From Pseudomonadota bacterium (lineage in GTDB: Bacteria; Pseudomonadota; Alphaproteobacteria; Rhodospirillales; 2-02-FULL-58-16), in assembly GCA_022572335.1 (NCBI GenBank), contig JACZWD010000065.1, positions 1 through 11,668 of the forward strand: 11,668 nt of DNA, given 5' to 3'. Position numbers and translations under genes: made by a program. The notes beneath the pieces were generated by a model. It saw nothing but the letters and a program-made list of their open reading frames with translations, was not told the DNA's origin and searched no databases. Below, piece after piece: positions 1-7,567 of the stretch. Numbering within the stretch: position 1 is the stretch's first letter; every line of letters begins with the position of its first letter.

Positions 1-291
1 GTATCTTTGGCATTGCCGTTCATGGTGAATGTCCTTGCGATTGGCAATCTCAGGCAATAACGTCTCGCTATCGCTGAAGAGCGTACCTAAACCCCAACCT
101 TAATCCAGATGCATATTTCTCGTGCTTTGGGGTCTCGGTGTCCTTTGTGGTGAATCTTCTCTTCTGCGCGCGCAATCGTGGCCGAGTGAACCAGAAAATC
201 GGAGAAAGTAAAAACTTATATCTCCATGCCGCACAAGGGGTTACCCCTTCCGGTGACGCGGGTGCGCGCGCAAACGTGGCCTTTGGGCCCT
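1..291. other. Lower-GC flank without a convincing gene
   Basis: This stretch is visibly richer in A and T than the rest of the window and I see no ORF with family features in it. Two small hairpins are visible: 201-225 (GGAGA and AAGT pairing with ACTT and TCTCC) and 235-249 (AAGGGG, loop TTA, CCCCTT). On the minus strand around 119-157 there is an ACCACAAAGGACACCGAGA-type run that resembles short repeats often seen in non-coding bacterial DNA. That resemblance is from memory and uncertain. In many alphaproteobacteria small genes such as rpmG follow rnr; none is present here, so the conserved neighbourhood seems to be broken at this side. Confidence 0.5.
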
Positions 292-2535
292 TTATAGATG
301 GACAGTGTTTTTTTGGTCCCCGGTCGAAGCGCCGGGGGTGGAAAGCTTATACAATCTGACTTGATCCAATCTGGTGGCTTGCCGAACGCTTCTCTTGACC
401 CAAGCCCCAAGACTCAAGACCCCTCTGCCCCCCTCGACCTGATCGCCGAGGGTAAAGAGCGTGCCTGTGTCGCGGCCTTCCAGGCAATGGCGGCGTTCGT
501 CATGGTCGAAGTACTCCCGGCCGAGGGTGCGCATCGGCACCAGCCCGTCGGCGCCGGTATCGTCCAGGGTGACGAACAGGCCGAAGCGGGTGACGCCGTT
601 GATGCGCCCGGCGAACACGGCCCCCACCCGGTCGGCCAGATAGGCGGCGGTGAACCGGTTCACGGCGTCCCGTTCGGCGCCCTGGGCGCGGCGCTCGGTC
701 CCGGAAATGTGCTCGCCCATCTGGGCGAAGTCCCCGGGCTCGGCCTCCAGGCCGCCCGCGCCCAGTTTGGCGCCCCGGATCAGGGCCCGGTGGACCAGGA
801 GGTCGGCATAGCGGCGGATCGGCGAGGTGAAATGGCAATAGCGCCCGAGCGCCAGCCCGAAGTGGCCGATGTTGCCGGGGCGGTATTCGGCCTGGGCCTG
901 GCTGCGCAGCACCACCTGGTTGACCATGTGGGCCTGGGGGAGGGCGGCGGCCTTGGCCAGGATTTGGTTGAACTGGCTGGCCTTGATCACCTGCCCCCGC
1001 GCCAGCTTCAGACCGAGGCCGTCGAGGAACTGGCGCAGGGCCTCCAGCTTGTCCAGGGGCGGCGCGTCGTGGTTCCGGTGCATGCAGGGTTGGCGCGCTT
1101 TCGCCAGGGTCTCGGCGGCGGCCACGTTGGCGGCGATCATGAACTCCTCGATCAGCCGGTGGCTGTCGTGGCGGGGGCGGATTTCGATTCCCGTCACCGC
1201 GCCGTCCTCGTCCACCACCACCCGGCGTTCGGGCAGGTCCAGTTCCAGAACGCCACGCATTTTTCGTGCCTTGGCCAGCGCCCCGTAGGCGCCGTAGAGG
1301 GGCCGGACGACGGTCTCCGCCAGGGGCCCGGTGGCGTCGTCGGGCATGCCGTCGCAGGCCGCCTGCACTTGGCTGTAGGTGAGCCGCGCCGCCGAGCGCA
1401 TGGTGGCGCGCACAAAGGCGTGGCGCAGCGGGGCGCCGTCGGCGTCTATCCACAGGTGCGCCGCCAGGCACGGGCGGTCCTCGCCCGGGTTCAGCGAGCA
1501 CCACCCGTTGGAGAGCGCTTCGGGCAACATCGGCACCACCCGGTCGGGCAGGTAGACCGAGTTACCGCGCTCATAGGCGCAGGCGTCCAGGGCGTCGCCG
1601 GGCCGCACGTACCAGGCCACGTCGGCGATGGCCACCAGCAGGTGCCAGCCGCCGGGGTTGTCCGCGTCGCCGTCGGGCTCGGCCCACACGGCGTCGTCGA
1701 AGTCCCGGGCGTCGGCGCCGTCGATGGTGACCAGGGGCAGGTCCCTCAGGTCGTCGCGGCCTTCCGGCGGCGCCGCGCCCGCGGCCGCCGCCTGGGCCAG
1801 GGCTTGGTCGGTGAACTGGGTGGGGATGCCGCATTCGTGGAGGGTGATCAGGCCGATGGACTTAGCCCCCTCCGTCTTCTCCAGGCGCTCGATCACCTGC
1901 GCCCGGCGGGGTCCCAGGCGCCGCCCGGGCAGGACCTTGGCGCGGACCAGATCGCCGGGTTGGGCGCCCATGGAGTCGCCGGGGGCGACGACGAAGTCGC
2001 TCCGGGCGCGGCGGTCGGTGGGCCTCAGGCGTCCCTGGCCGCCGCCGGTTTCGTAGACGCCCAGAACATGGGACGGGCGGGCGTCGATGCGGCGCATGGT
2101 CCGGCCCTCGTAGGCGACGCCGCCGGAGACCGCGTCGCGCACCCGGGCAAGACGCGCCAGCACCCTGTCTCCGGGGCCCAGCGCCGGCCGGCCCCGTTTC
2201 TCCGGCGCCATGGTTATGACCGGCGGCGGGGCGTCGCCCTCCCACGCCAGCGGACGGGCCAGAACCTCGCCGTCCGTATCCGTACCGGTGATCTCGAGCA
2301 CGGTGACGGCCGGCAGGACGCCCGCTTTGGCGCTAAGGCGCCTGCGCCGCGACGGCAGCGAGCCGTCCTCTTCCATGTCCCGCAACACCCGTTTGAGACG
2401 CGCGCGCTGGTCGGCGTCCAGGCGAAAGGCGCGGACGATCTCGCGCCTGCCGACCGGGGCCGGGCTTTCCGTTACGAAGCGGAGGATGTCTTCCCGGCTG
2501 GGGAAGGGCGCGGACTTCTGTCGGCTCTTGGTCAA
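292..2535 (-). CDS. rnr: Ribonuclease R (3'-5' exoribonuclease), C-terminus apparently truncated
   Basis: RNase R degrades structured RNA processively from the 3' end in the cytoplasm. The 747-residue product has an N-terminal winged-helix region (about 10-70), cold-shock-like domains (about 75-220), the RNB catalytic domain (about 260-590) and the start of an S1 domain (about 637-701). The RNB metal-binding set is complete in IDGADARDFDDA: D272, D278, D280 and D281. The signature HFTSPIRRYADLLVHR lies at 568-583. The S1 domain matches the family up to GDQVE (701). There a typical RNase R would continue with the last S1 strands and a basic tail, but this one has 46 unrelated residues ending at a TAA. 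The corresponding DNA is low complexity, so I infer a 3' truncation or rearrangement near position 432. The start (MTKSRQKS...) is family-typical. It lies 5 bases from the end of an inserted element, whose ACAGG sequence may serve as ribosome binding site. Confidence 0.95.
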   Translation of the reverse strand: MTKSRQKSAPFPSREDILRFVTESPAPVGRREIVRAFRLDADQRARLKRVLRDMEEDGSLPSRRRRLSAKAGVLPAVTVLEITGTDTDGEVLARPLAWEGDAPPPVITMAPEKRGRPALGPGDRVLARLARVRDAVSGGVAYEGRTMRRIDARPSHVLGVYETGGGQGRLRPTDRRARSDFVVAPGDSMGAQPGDLVRAKVLPGRRLGPRRAQVIERLEKTEGAKSIGLITLHECGIPTQFTDQALAQAAAAGAAPPEGRDDLRDLPLVTIDGADARDFDDAVWAEPDGDADNPGGWHLLVAIADVAWYVRPGDALDACAYERGNSVYLPDRVVPMLPEALSNGWCSLNPGEDRPCLAAHLWIDADGAPLRHAFVRATMRSAARLTYSQVQAACDGMPDDATGPLAETVVRPLYGAYGALAKARKMRGVLELDLPERRVVVDEDGAVTGIEIRPRHDSHRLIEEFMIAANVAAAETLAKARQPCMHRNHDAPPLDKLEALRQFLDGLGLKLARGQVIKASQFNQILAKAAALPQAHMVNQVVLRSQAQAEYRPGNIGHFGLALGRYCHFTSPIRRYADLLVHRALIRGAKLGAGGLEAEPGDFAQMGEHISGTERRAQGAERDAVNRFTAAYLADRVGAVFAGRINGVTRFGLFVTLDDTGADGLVPMRTLGREYFDHDERRHCLEGRDTGTLFTLGDQVEGGRGVLSLGAWVKRSVRQATRLDQVRLYKLSTPGASTGDQKNTVHL
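402..422. repeat. Three 7-bp tandem units at the rnr 3' junction
   Basis: The plus strand reads AAGCCCC, AAGACTC, AAGACCC back to back (402-408, 409-415, 416-422). The repeat lies about 10 bases from the point where the RNase R protein stops resembling its family (near 432), next to a run of six C at 428-433. It may mark a slippage or rearrangement point. The array is short and could be chance. Confidence 0.5.
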
Positions 2536-2539
2536 TGGC

Positions 2540-2807
2540 CAGTTGCCTGTATCAGCTAAAGTGCACCCCTACGATCGCTTTTCCCGTTTCCCCGGCAGGA
2601 GGGGAGGCGCCGGCGATGGCGGGCCATCGGCAAGCCTTCCCGACGCCCCGGGGGAGCGGGCAAAGCGACCCGAAGGGCGGCGTTGCGAGGCTTCCGGACG
2701 TCGTCGCGCGCCGCTTGTGGTGCACGCACACCACGGCGCAACGCGCTCCTAGCCGGAAACCTCGCAACGCCGTCGTAGGGGTACAATTTAGCTGATGCAG
2801 GCCACTA
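2540..2807. mobile_element. 268-bp element with terminal inverted repeats (MITE-like)
   Basis: The two ends, 2540-2577 and the complement of 2770-2807, match at 31 of 38 positions and share the core ATCAGCTAAA and then ACCCCTACGA. The right end has a third relative at 11593-11668 (68 of 76 matches, opposite orientation), so this is a dispersed repeat. No transposase can be encoded: the longest ORF inside is under 100 codons and looks random. The right end finishes at TA (2806-2807), and the left end has CA in the same place. This would fit insertion at TA, as IS630/mariner-type elements do, but no clear target duplication remains. The interior holds a small hairpin (CGATGGC, GG, GCCATCG, about 2616-2631) and a 93-bp palindrome. 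The element fills most of the topA-rnr gap and abuts the rnr start codon. Calling it non-autonomous and mobile is inference. Confidence 0.72.
2679..2771. repeat. 93-bp palindromic hairpin, copy A
   Basis: The arms GGCGTTGCGAGG (2679-2690) and CCTCGCAACGCC (2760-2771) pair perfectly. The stem continues as CTTCCGG against CCGGAAA with one C-A mismatch. After an imperfect middle part it ends in an apical hairpin GTGGTG (2717-2722) with CACCAC (2729-2734). The same layout occurs at 9986-10077 with different but still paired bases, so the fold rather than the sequence of the stem is conserved. This copy forms the right part of the inverted-repeat element. No U-run follows in either direction, so it is not a standard terminator. 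Confidence 0.85.
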
Positions 2808-2847
2808 GTACCCCCAATCACAATTTCACGCCACATATGATCGCGTT

Positions 2848-2889
2848 GCCCGGCGTTTGCGATGGTCGGCGCATCGCGGCACGCCGGGC
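2848..2889. repeat. Hairpin in the topA-rnr gap
   Basis: GCCCGGCGT (2848-2856) pairs with ACGCCGGGC (2881-2889). After a 2-by-3 internal loop, GCGATG (2859-2864) pairs with CATCGC (2872-2877) around a 7-base loop. It lies about 70 bases downstream of the topA stop on the topA strand and outside the inverted-repeat element. No T-run follows on the minus strand, so it is not a canonical intrinsic terminator. Its apical TTTGCGATG/CATCGC stem is like that of the palindrome at 9986-10077, so it may be a short or degenerate relative. Together with the inserted element it could lower rnr transcription or affect mRNA stability. Confidence 0.6.
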
Positions 2890-2959
2890 GCCTTGCCGGA
2901 TGACCTCGGAAGGCCGTCGTATGGCACGCGAAATCGTGTTGTGATAGAGGGTACCAGGA

Positions 2960-5542
2960 TCAGTCGCTTGCCGGGGCGGCGGTTTTCGGGGGCCTGCGGG
3001 CGCCCGTTTTCCGGGCACCGGTTTTCCCGCGCCCGGTCTTTTTTCCCGCCCTGGCCGCCTTGGCGGCGAGGATTTCTATCGCCGCGTCGAGGCCGAGGGT
3101 GTCCTCCGACACGCCCTTGGGCAGGTTGGCGCGCACGGTGCCGTGCTGCACGTACGGGCCGAATCGCCCGCTGCGCTGGGTGACGGGTTTGCCGTCGGCC
3201 GGGTGCTTGCCCAGGGTTTTCGCCGGCGCCTTTTTCGGCGCCTCGGCGATGACGGTCACGGCCCGGTTGAGGCCGATGGTCAACACGTCGTCATCGCCCT
3301 TCAACGACACGTAAACGCCGGCGTGCCGGAGGTAGGGGCCGTAGCGGCCGATGCCGGCGGCGATGGGCTCCCCGGTTTCCGGGTGGAGTCCGACCTCGCG
3401 GGGCAGCGCCAGCAACGCCAGCGCCCGGTCCAGGTCGACCGCGGCCGGGTCCATGTCCTTGGGCAACGACGCCCGCTTCGGCTTGGTCTTGCCCTCGGGC
3501 TCGCCGAGCTGCACATAGAACCCGTAGGGGCCCTTGCGCAACGAAACCTCGAGCCCGCTTTCGGGATCGCGCCCGAGCGCGCGGGGACCGTCGCCGGCGG
3601 CGGCCGTCGACGGCTCGTCCCCATTGGCCACCACCAGCGGGCGCGTGTGGCGGCAGTCGGGATAGTTGGTGCAACCGATGAAGGCCCCGAACTTGCCCAG
3701 CTTGAGAGCGAGGCGGCCGTCGTCGCAACTGGGGCAGGCGCGGGCATCCCCGCCGCCGGCGTCCTCGGGGAAGAAGTGGGGACCAAGCATGTCGTCCAGC
3801 GCCGTCAGGACGTCCCTGATGCGCAGCTCGCGGGTATCCTCCACGGCCTTGCTGAAGGCGCTCCAGAACTCGCGCAGCACCGCCTTCCAGTCGATGCGCC
3901 CGCCGGAGATGTCGTCCAGCTTGTCTTCGAGGTCGGCGGTGAAGGTGTACTCCACGTAACGGCGGAAGAAACTGGTCAGGAACGCGGTGACCAGGCGACC
4001 CCGGTCCTCGGGCACGAAGCGGCGTTTTTCCAGGTGCACGTAGTCGCGGTCCTGGAGCACCGAGATGATGGAGGCGTAGGTGGACGGGCGGCCGATGCCC
4101 AATTCCTCCAGGCGTTTGACCAGGCTGGCCTCGCCGTACCTGGGCGGCGGCTGGGTGAAGTGCTGCTCCGGCCCGATGCGGGTGCGATCCACCGCCTCGC
4201 CTTTGTTCAGGTCGGGCAGGATGGTTTCGCTGTCCTCGTCCTCGCCGTTGTCGCGGCCTTCCCGGTAGACCCTGAGGAAGCCGTCGAACGCCACCACCGA
4301 GCCGGTGGCGCGCAGGCTCACGGCGCCGTCGTTCGACGTCACGTCCACGGCCACCTGGTCGACGGCGGCAGACGCCATCTGGCTGGCCACGGCACGCTTC
4401 CAGATAAGGGCGTAAAGCCGCCGTTGGTCCTTGTCCAGGTGGCGCGCCACGTCTTCGGGGCGCCGCCCGACGTCGGTGGGGCGGATGGCCTCGTGGGCCT
4501 CCTGGGCGTTCTTGGCCTTGGCCTTGTAGACCCTGGGCGTCTTCGGCAGGTAGGCCGCGCCGTAATCGGCGCCGATGAGGCGGCGGCACGCGGCAACGGC
4601 CTCGCCGGCTATCTGCACGCCGTCCGTGCGCATGTAGGTGATCAGGCCGACGGTCTCGCCGCCGATGGCGAATCCCTCGTACAGCTTCTGCGCCATCTGC
4701 ATGGTGCGCTTGGTGCTGAAGTGGTGTTTGCGCGCCGCCTCCTGCTGCAGGGTCGAGGTGGTGAACGGCGCCGCCGGGTGGCGGTGGGTCTTCTTGCGCT
4801 CCACCCGCTCGATGGCGAAGCCGCGGCTTTCGATGGCGGCGACGGCGGCCCGCGCCGCGGCCTCGTCGGAGAGCGCCAGCTTGTCCAGCTTGTCTCCGTC
4901 CAGGTGGGTGAGCTGGGCGGTGAACGACGTCCCCGATCGGGTGCGGAAGTCCGCCTCCACGGTCCAGTATTCCCGCGCCGTGAAGGCCTCGATCTCGGTC
5001 TCGCGTTCGCAGATCAGGCGCAGCGCCACCGACTGCACGCGCCCGGCCGAGCGGCTGCCGGGCAGCTTGCGCCACAACACCGGCGACAGGGTGAAGCCGA
5101 CAAGGTAGTCCAGCGCCCGGCGCGCCAGATAGGCGTCGATGAGCTCCCGGTCCAACTCCCGGGGGTGGTTGAACGCCTCGAGGACGGCGTTCTTGGTGAT
5201 CTCGTTGAAGACCACGCGCTTGACGTCCACGCCGTCGAGCGCATTGAGTTGATCGAGCACTTCGCGCACGTGCCACGAGATGGCCTCGCCCTCGCGGTCC
5301 GGGTCGGTGGCCAGATAGAGGTGCTCGGCGCCCTTCAGGGCGCGGGCGATCTCGTTGATGTGCTTACGCGCCTTGGGGTCCACCTCCCAGTCCATGGCGA
5401 AGTCCGCGTCGGGGCGCACCGAGCCGTCCTTGGACGGCAGGTCGCGGATGTGGCCGTAGCTGGCGAGCACGGTGTAGGACGCGCCCAGATACTTGTTGAT
5501 GGTTTTTGCCTTGGCCGGTGACTCGACGACGACGACGTTCAT
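2960..5542 (-). CDS. topA: DNA topoisomerase I (type IA)
   Basis: TopA relaxes negative supercoils by cutting and rejoining one DNA strand through a 5'-phosphotyrosine. The 860-residue protein starts with a TOPRIM domain: catalytic E7 in VVVVESPAKAKT and the acidic DPDREGE motif (D80, D82, E84). The active tyrosine is Y303 in LITYMRTDG, followed by EAHEAIRPTD (348-357) and the DNA-binding signature GIGRPSTYASII (482-493). The C-terminal part has one four-cysteine zinc ribbon (C603, C606, C624, C630), then three G-x-[YF]-G-x-Y repeats (about 671, 732, 792), and a basic tail rich in K, R and G (831-857). This domain order is usual for alphaproteobacteria. The start ATG lies 9 bases after the dprA stop, with a GGA shortly upstream, so the two are probably cotranscribed. 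Nothing appears missing. Confidence 0.98.
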   Translation of the reverse strand: MNVVVVESPAKAKTINKYLGASYTVLASYGHIRDLPSKDGSVRPDADFAMDWEVDPKARKHINEIARALKGAEHLYLATDPDREGEAISWHVREVLDQLNALDGVDVKRVVFNEITKNAVLEAFNHPRELDRELIDAYLARRALDYLVGFTLSPVLWRKLPGSRSAGRVQSVALRLICERETEIEAFTAREYWTVEADFRTRSGTSFTAQLTHLDGDKLDKLALSDEAAARAAVAAIESRGFAIERVERKKTHRHPAAPFTTSTLQQEAARKHHFSTKRTMQMAQKLYEGFAIGGETVGLITYMRTDGVQIAGEAVAACRRLIGADYGAAYLPKTPRVYKAKAKNAQEAHEAIRPTDVGRRPEDVARHLDKDQRRLYALIWKRAVASQMASAAVDQVAVDVTSNDGAVSLRATGSVVAFDGFLRVYREGRDNGEDEDSETILPDLNKGEAVDRTRIGPEQHFTQPPPRYGEASLVKRLEELGIGRPSTYASIISVLQDRDYVHLEKRRFVPEDRGRLVTAFLTSFFRRYVEYTFTADLEDKLDDISGGRIDWKAVLREFWSAFSKAVEDTRELRIRDVLTALDDMLGPHFFPEDAGGGDARACPSCDDGRLALKLGKFGAFIGCTNYPDCRHTRPLVVANGDEPSTAAAGDGPRALGRDPESGLEVSLRKGPYGFYVQLGEPEGKTKPKRASLPKDMDPAAVDLDRALALLALPREVGLHPETGEPIAAGIGRYGPYLRHAGVYVSLKGDDDVLTIGLNRAVTVIAEAPKKAPAKTLGKHPADGKPVTQRSGRFGPYVQHGTVRANLPKGVSEDTLGLDAAIEILAAKAARAGKKTGRGKTGARKTGARRPPKTAAPASD

Positions 5543-5551
5543 GGAATTCCG

Positions 5552-6685
5552 TTACAGTTCCTGAACCAACGAAACCTGGTTGCCCGGATGGCGTTCCAGG
5601 CGGCCCGCCAGTTCCAGTTCCAAGAGGACCATGGATACAACGGCAAAGGAGAATTGGCAGTTGCGGATGATTTCGTCAACCATCACCGGTCCGGGACCCA
5701 ATAATTCCTCGATGTCCGCGCGGGCGGCATGAAGCTCGCTTTCCCCCGCCGGCTCCGGTGACGGGGCTGAAAAATCAATGGGTTCGGTCTCGGCGAGGGG
5801 GGGCGGGGCCATCTCGTTCAGCACGGCGAACACGTTGTCCGCGGATTCGGTCAGCGTCGCCCCCTGGCGGATCAGGTCGTTGGTCCCGCGCGCCCTGGGG
5901 TCGAGGGGCGATCCGGGGACGGCGAACACCTCGCGCCCCTGCTCCAACGCCAGGCGGGCGGTGATCAGCGAGCCCGAGCGGGGACTGGCCTCGACCACGA
6001 CGACGCCCCTGGACAGCCCCGAAATCAGGCGGTTGCGGCGCGGAAAGTGCCGCGCCTGGGGCCGGGTGCCGGGCGGCATCTCGCTCATCAGCACGCCGCG
6101 CTCGCGGATGTCCGCGTGCAGCTTGGCCGCTTCTTCCGGATAGACCACGTCGATGCCGCCGGCAAGCACGGCCGCGGTGCCGGTCTCCAGCGCGCCTTCG
6201 TGGGCGCTGGAGTCGATGCCCCGGGCCAGGCCGGAAACCACCAGCAGGCCGCCCGATCCCAGGTCGCCGGCCAGCCGGCGGGCGAAGCGCCGGCCGTTCA
6301 GCGACGCGTTGCGGGCGCCGACCACGGCGATGGCGGTCCTCTCCAGCAGATGGGCGTGGCCGATGACGCCGATCAGCGGCGGCGGGTCGTCGATGTGGGC
6401 GAGCAGGGCGGGGTAGCCGGCCTCCCCGCGGGCGATCAGCCGCGCGCCCAGGCTGTCCAGCGCCTCCATCTCGCGCTCGGCGGCGGCCTTGGGACAAACC
6501 TTGATCTTCCTGGCGCGCCCGCCGCGCCGGGCCAGTTCCGGCAACGCCTCGAGCGCCGCGCCGGCCGAGCCGAAACGCTCGACCAGCCTGTAGAAGGTTA
6601 TGGCGCCGACGTTTTCCGAGCGGATCAGCCTGAGCCAGGCCAGTTTCTCGGGCCCCGCGAGCGGGCGGTCCGGGCTTTTGCTCAT
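5552..6685 (-). CDS. dprA: DNA processing protein DprA (Smf)
   Basis: DprA binds incoming single-stranded DNA and loads RecA during transformation; in non-competent bacteria its role is less clear. From the chosen start (MSKSPDRP..., 377 residues) the order is an N-terminal helical region (about 12-60), a Rossmann fold (about 75-285) and a C-terminal winged-helix domain (about 320-372). The Rossmann fold carries the family motifs VVGARN (121-126), SGLARGIDSSAH (151-162) and FPRRNRLISGLS (214-225). The frame is open further upstream, with ATGs at 6775 and 6826. The extra residues do not look like DprA, and the 6826 start would place a promoter and LexA-like box inside the gene, so I chose 6685. 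It has no strong ribosome binding site, and the 6775 start remains possible. The gene is followed 9 bases later by topA. Confidence 0.93.
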   Translation of the reverse strand: MSKSPDRPLAGPEKLAWLRLIRSENVGAITFYRLVERFGSAGAALEALPELARRGGRARKIKVCPKAAAEREMEALDSLGARLIARGEAGYPALLAHIDDPPPLIGVIGHAHLLERTAIAVVGARNASLNGRRFARRLAGDLGSGGLLVVSGLARGIDSSAHEGALETGTAAVLAGGIDVVYPEEAAKLHADIRERGVLMSEMPPGTRPQARHFPRRNRLISGLSRGVVVVEASPRSGSLITARLALEQGREVFAVPGSPLDPRARGTNDLIRQGATLTESADNVFAVLNEMAPPPLAETEPIDFSAPSPEPAGESELHAARADIEELLGPGPVMVDEIIRNCQFSFAVVSMVLLELELAGRLERHPGNQVSLVQEL

Positions 6686-6795
6686 GGCGCGGGACTGTGG
6701 GCCATGGCCCGAGAGCACGTCAAGGAGGCCGGTGAAGGTCGGTGAAAGGGTTGCATCGCCAAAAAACGAGTTCATGTCTCGACGAAAATTTGAAT

Positions 6796-6810
6796 GTTCA
6801 TGGTATGTTC
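6796..6810. promoter_or_regulatory. Candidate LexA (SOS) box upstream of dprA
   Basis: The plus strand reads GTTC, seven bases, GTTC (6796-6799 and 6807-6810), which is GAAC-N7-GAAC on the dprA strand. This direct repeat is the known LexA operator pattern of alphaproteobacteria. It overlaps the -10 part of a candidate minus-strand promoter and lies about 110 bases upstream of the chosen dprA start. No plus-strand gene starts nearby. Eight fixed bases can occur by chance in a window this size, but rarely in this one 252-base spacer. Confidence 0.5.
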
Positions 6811-6836
6811 TAACACGGTTATTCATTCACACACAA
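6807..6836 (-). promoter_or_regulatory. Candidate sigma-70-type promoter for dprA-topA
   Basis: On the minus strand TTGTGT (complement of 6831-6836) is followed after 18 bases by TAGAAC (complement of 6807-6812). Both are partial matches to the -35 and -10 consensus. The spacer is the most AT-rich part between plsY and rnr, and the 252-base gap after plsY suggests a new transcription unit. The second half of the LexA-like motif overlaps the -10 hexamer, a position that would allow repression. Confidence 0.4.
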
Positions 6837-6937
6837 GGGACAAACCGAAGGAAGGGCGCCGCGCAGGAGACACGGCCTCGGCACCTTCGTGCGCGGACCT
6901 CAAAAAGCCACCTTTGGAATTCGATCGTCGCCGCCGG

Positions 6938-7564
6938 TCAGCTCGGCCCGCCGGCCTTCTCCTTCGCCCCGATCTTCGATTCCTCCCCCTTCAGCAGGCG
7001 GCGAATGTTGGCCTGGTGGCGCACGATGGCGAGCACGGCGAGGGCGGCGGCGAGGCCTGTGCGGGGCCCGTCGGCCAGCCACTGCATGGTGAACGGGGCG
7101 GCCATGATTGCCACCAGGGCGGCCAGCGAGGAATAGCGGAACAGGGCCGCGACCACGAGCCAGGTCAGGCACGCCAGCAGCCCCACCGGCCAGGCGACGG
7201 CGAGGAGCACGCCGAGGGTGGCCGCCACCCCCTTGCCGCCCCTGAAGCGCAGCCAGACGGGGAAGTTATGGCCGATCACCGCGGCAAACCCGGCGATCAG
7301 GCCCAGGCCCGCGTCCCAGGGCGCCAGGGCGAGGGCCGCCACCGCCCCCTTGCCGCCGTCCAGCACCACGGTGGCCGCCGCCAGGGCCTTGTTGCCGGTG
7401 CGCAGCACGTTGGTGGCGCCGATGTTGCCCGAGCCCAGCCGGCGGATATCGCCCAGCCCGGCGGCGCGGGTCAGCACCAGGCCGAAGGGGATGGAGCCGA
7501 GCAGGTACCCGGCGGCGGCGGCAAGAAGATACCACCAGGTGAGCGCCGTGCCGGCCTCGGGCAT
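6938..7564 (-). CDS. plsY: Acyl-phosphate:glycerol-3-phosphate acyltransferase PlsY
   Basis: PlsY transfers an acyl group from acyl-phosphate (made by PlsX) to the sn-1 position of glycerol 3-phosphate, giving lysophosphatidic acid, the first step of phospholipid synthesis. It is an inner-membrane protein. The 208-residue product has hydrophobic segments at about 8-32, 60-80, 85-100, 114-140 and 145-180. The three conserved family motifs are present: GSIPFG with GSGNIGATNV (23-28, 44-53), GHNFPVWLRFRGGKG (98-112) and RHQANIRRLLKGEE (182-195). The length is normal. Its ATG is 3 bases after the pyrC stop, so translation is probably coupled to the pyrimidine genes. This linkage of pyrC and plsY is common in alphaproteobacteria. 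Confidence 0.97.
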   Translation of the reverse strand: MPEAGTALTWWYLLAAAAGYLLGSIPFGLVLTRAAGLGDIRRLGSGNIGATNVLRTGNKALAAATVVLDGGKGAVAALALAPWDAGLGLIAGFAAVIGHNFPVWLRFRGGKGVAATLGVLLAVAWPVGLLACLTWLVVAALFRYSSLAALVAIMAAPFTMQWLADGPRTGLAAALAVLAIVRHQANIRRLLKGEESKIGAKEKAGGPS

Positions 7565-7567
7565 GGC

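Noticed and set aside
308..337. Hairpin CCCCGG / CCGGGG (318-337) next to a run of seven T (308-314) as a terminator for rnr
   Set aside because: On the rnr strand the hairpin is followed by A residues, not T, and on the plus strand the T-run precedes the hairpin. It therefore does not form an intrinsic terminator in either direction.
428..433. A single-base frameshift in the run of six C as the cause of the odd RNase R C-terminus
   Set aside because: The other two minus-strand frames do not restore the missing S1 strands: one stops after a few residues, and the other gives an unrelated sequence. Truncation fits better.
2552..2836. 94-codon minus-strand ORF across the inverted-repeat element
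   Set aside because: It spans both terminal repeats and the palindrome, resembles no protein family, and is best explained as chance.
6686..6826. N-terminal extension of DprA to the ATG at 6826
   Set aside because: The extra 47 residues do not resemble DprA, and the extension would overlap the promoter and LexA-like motif.
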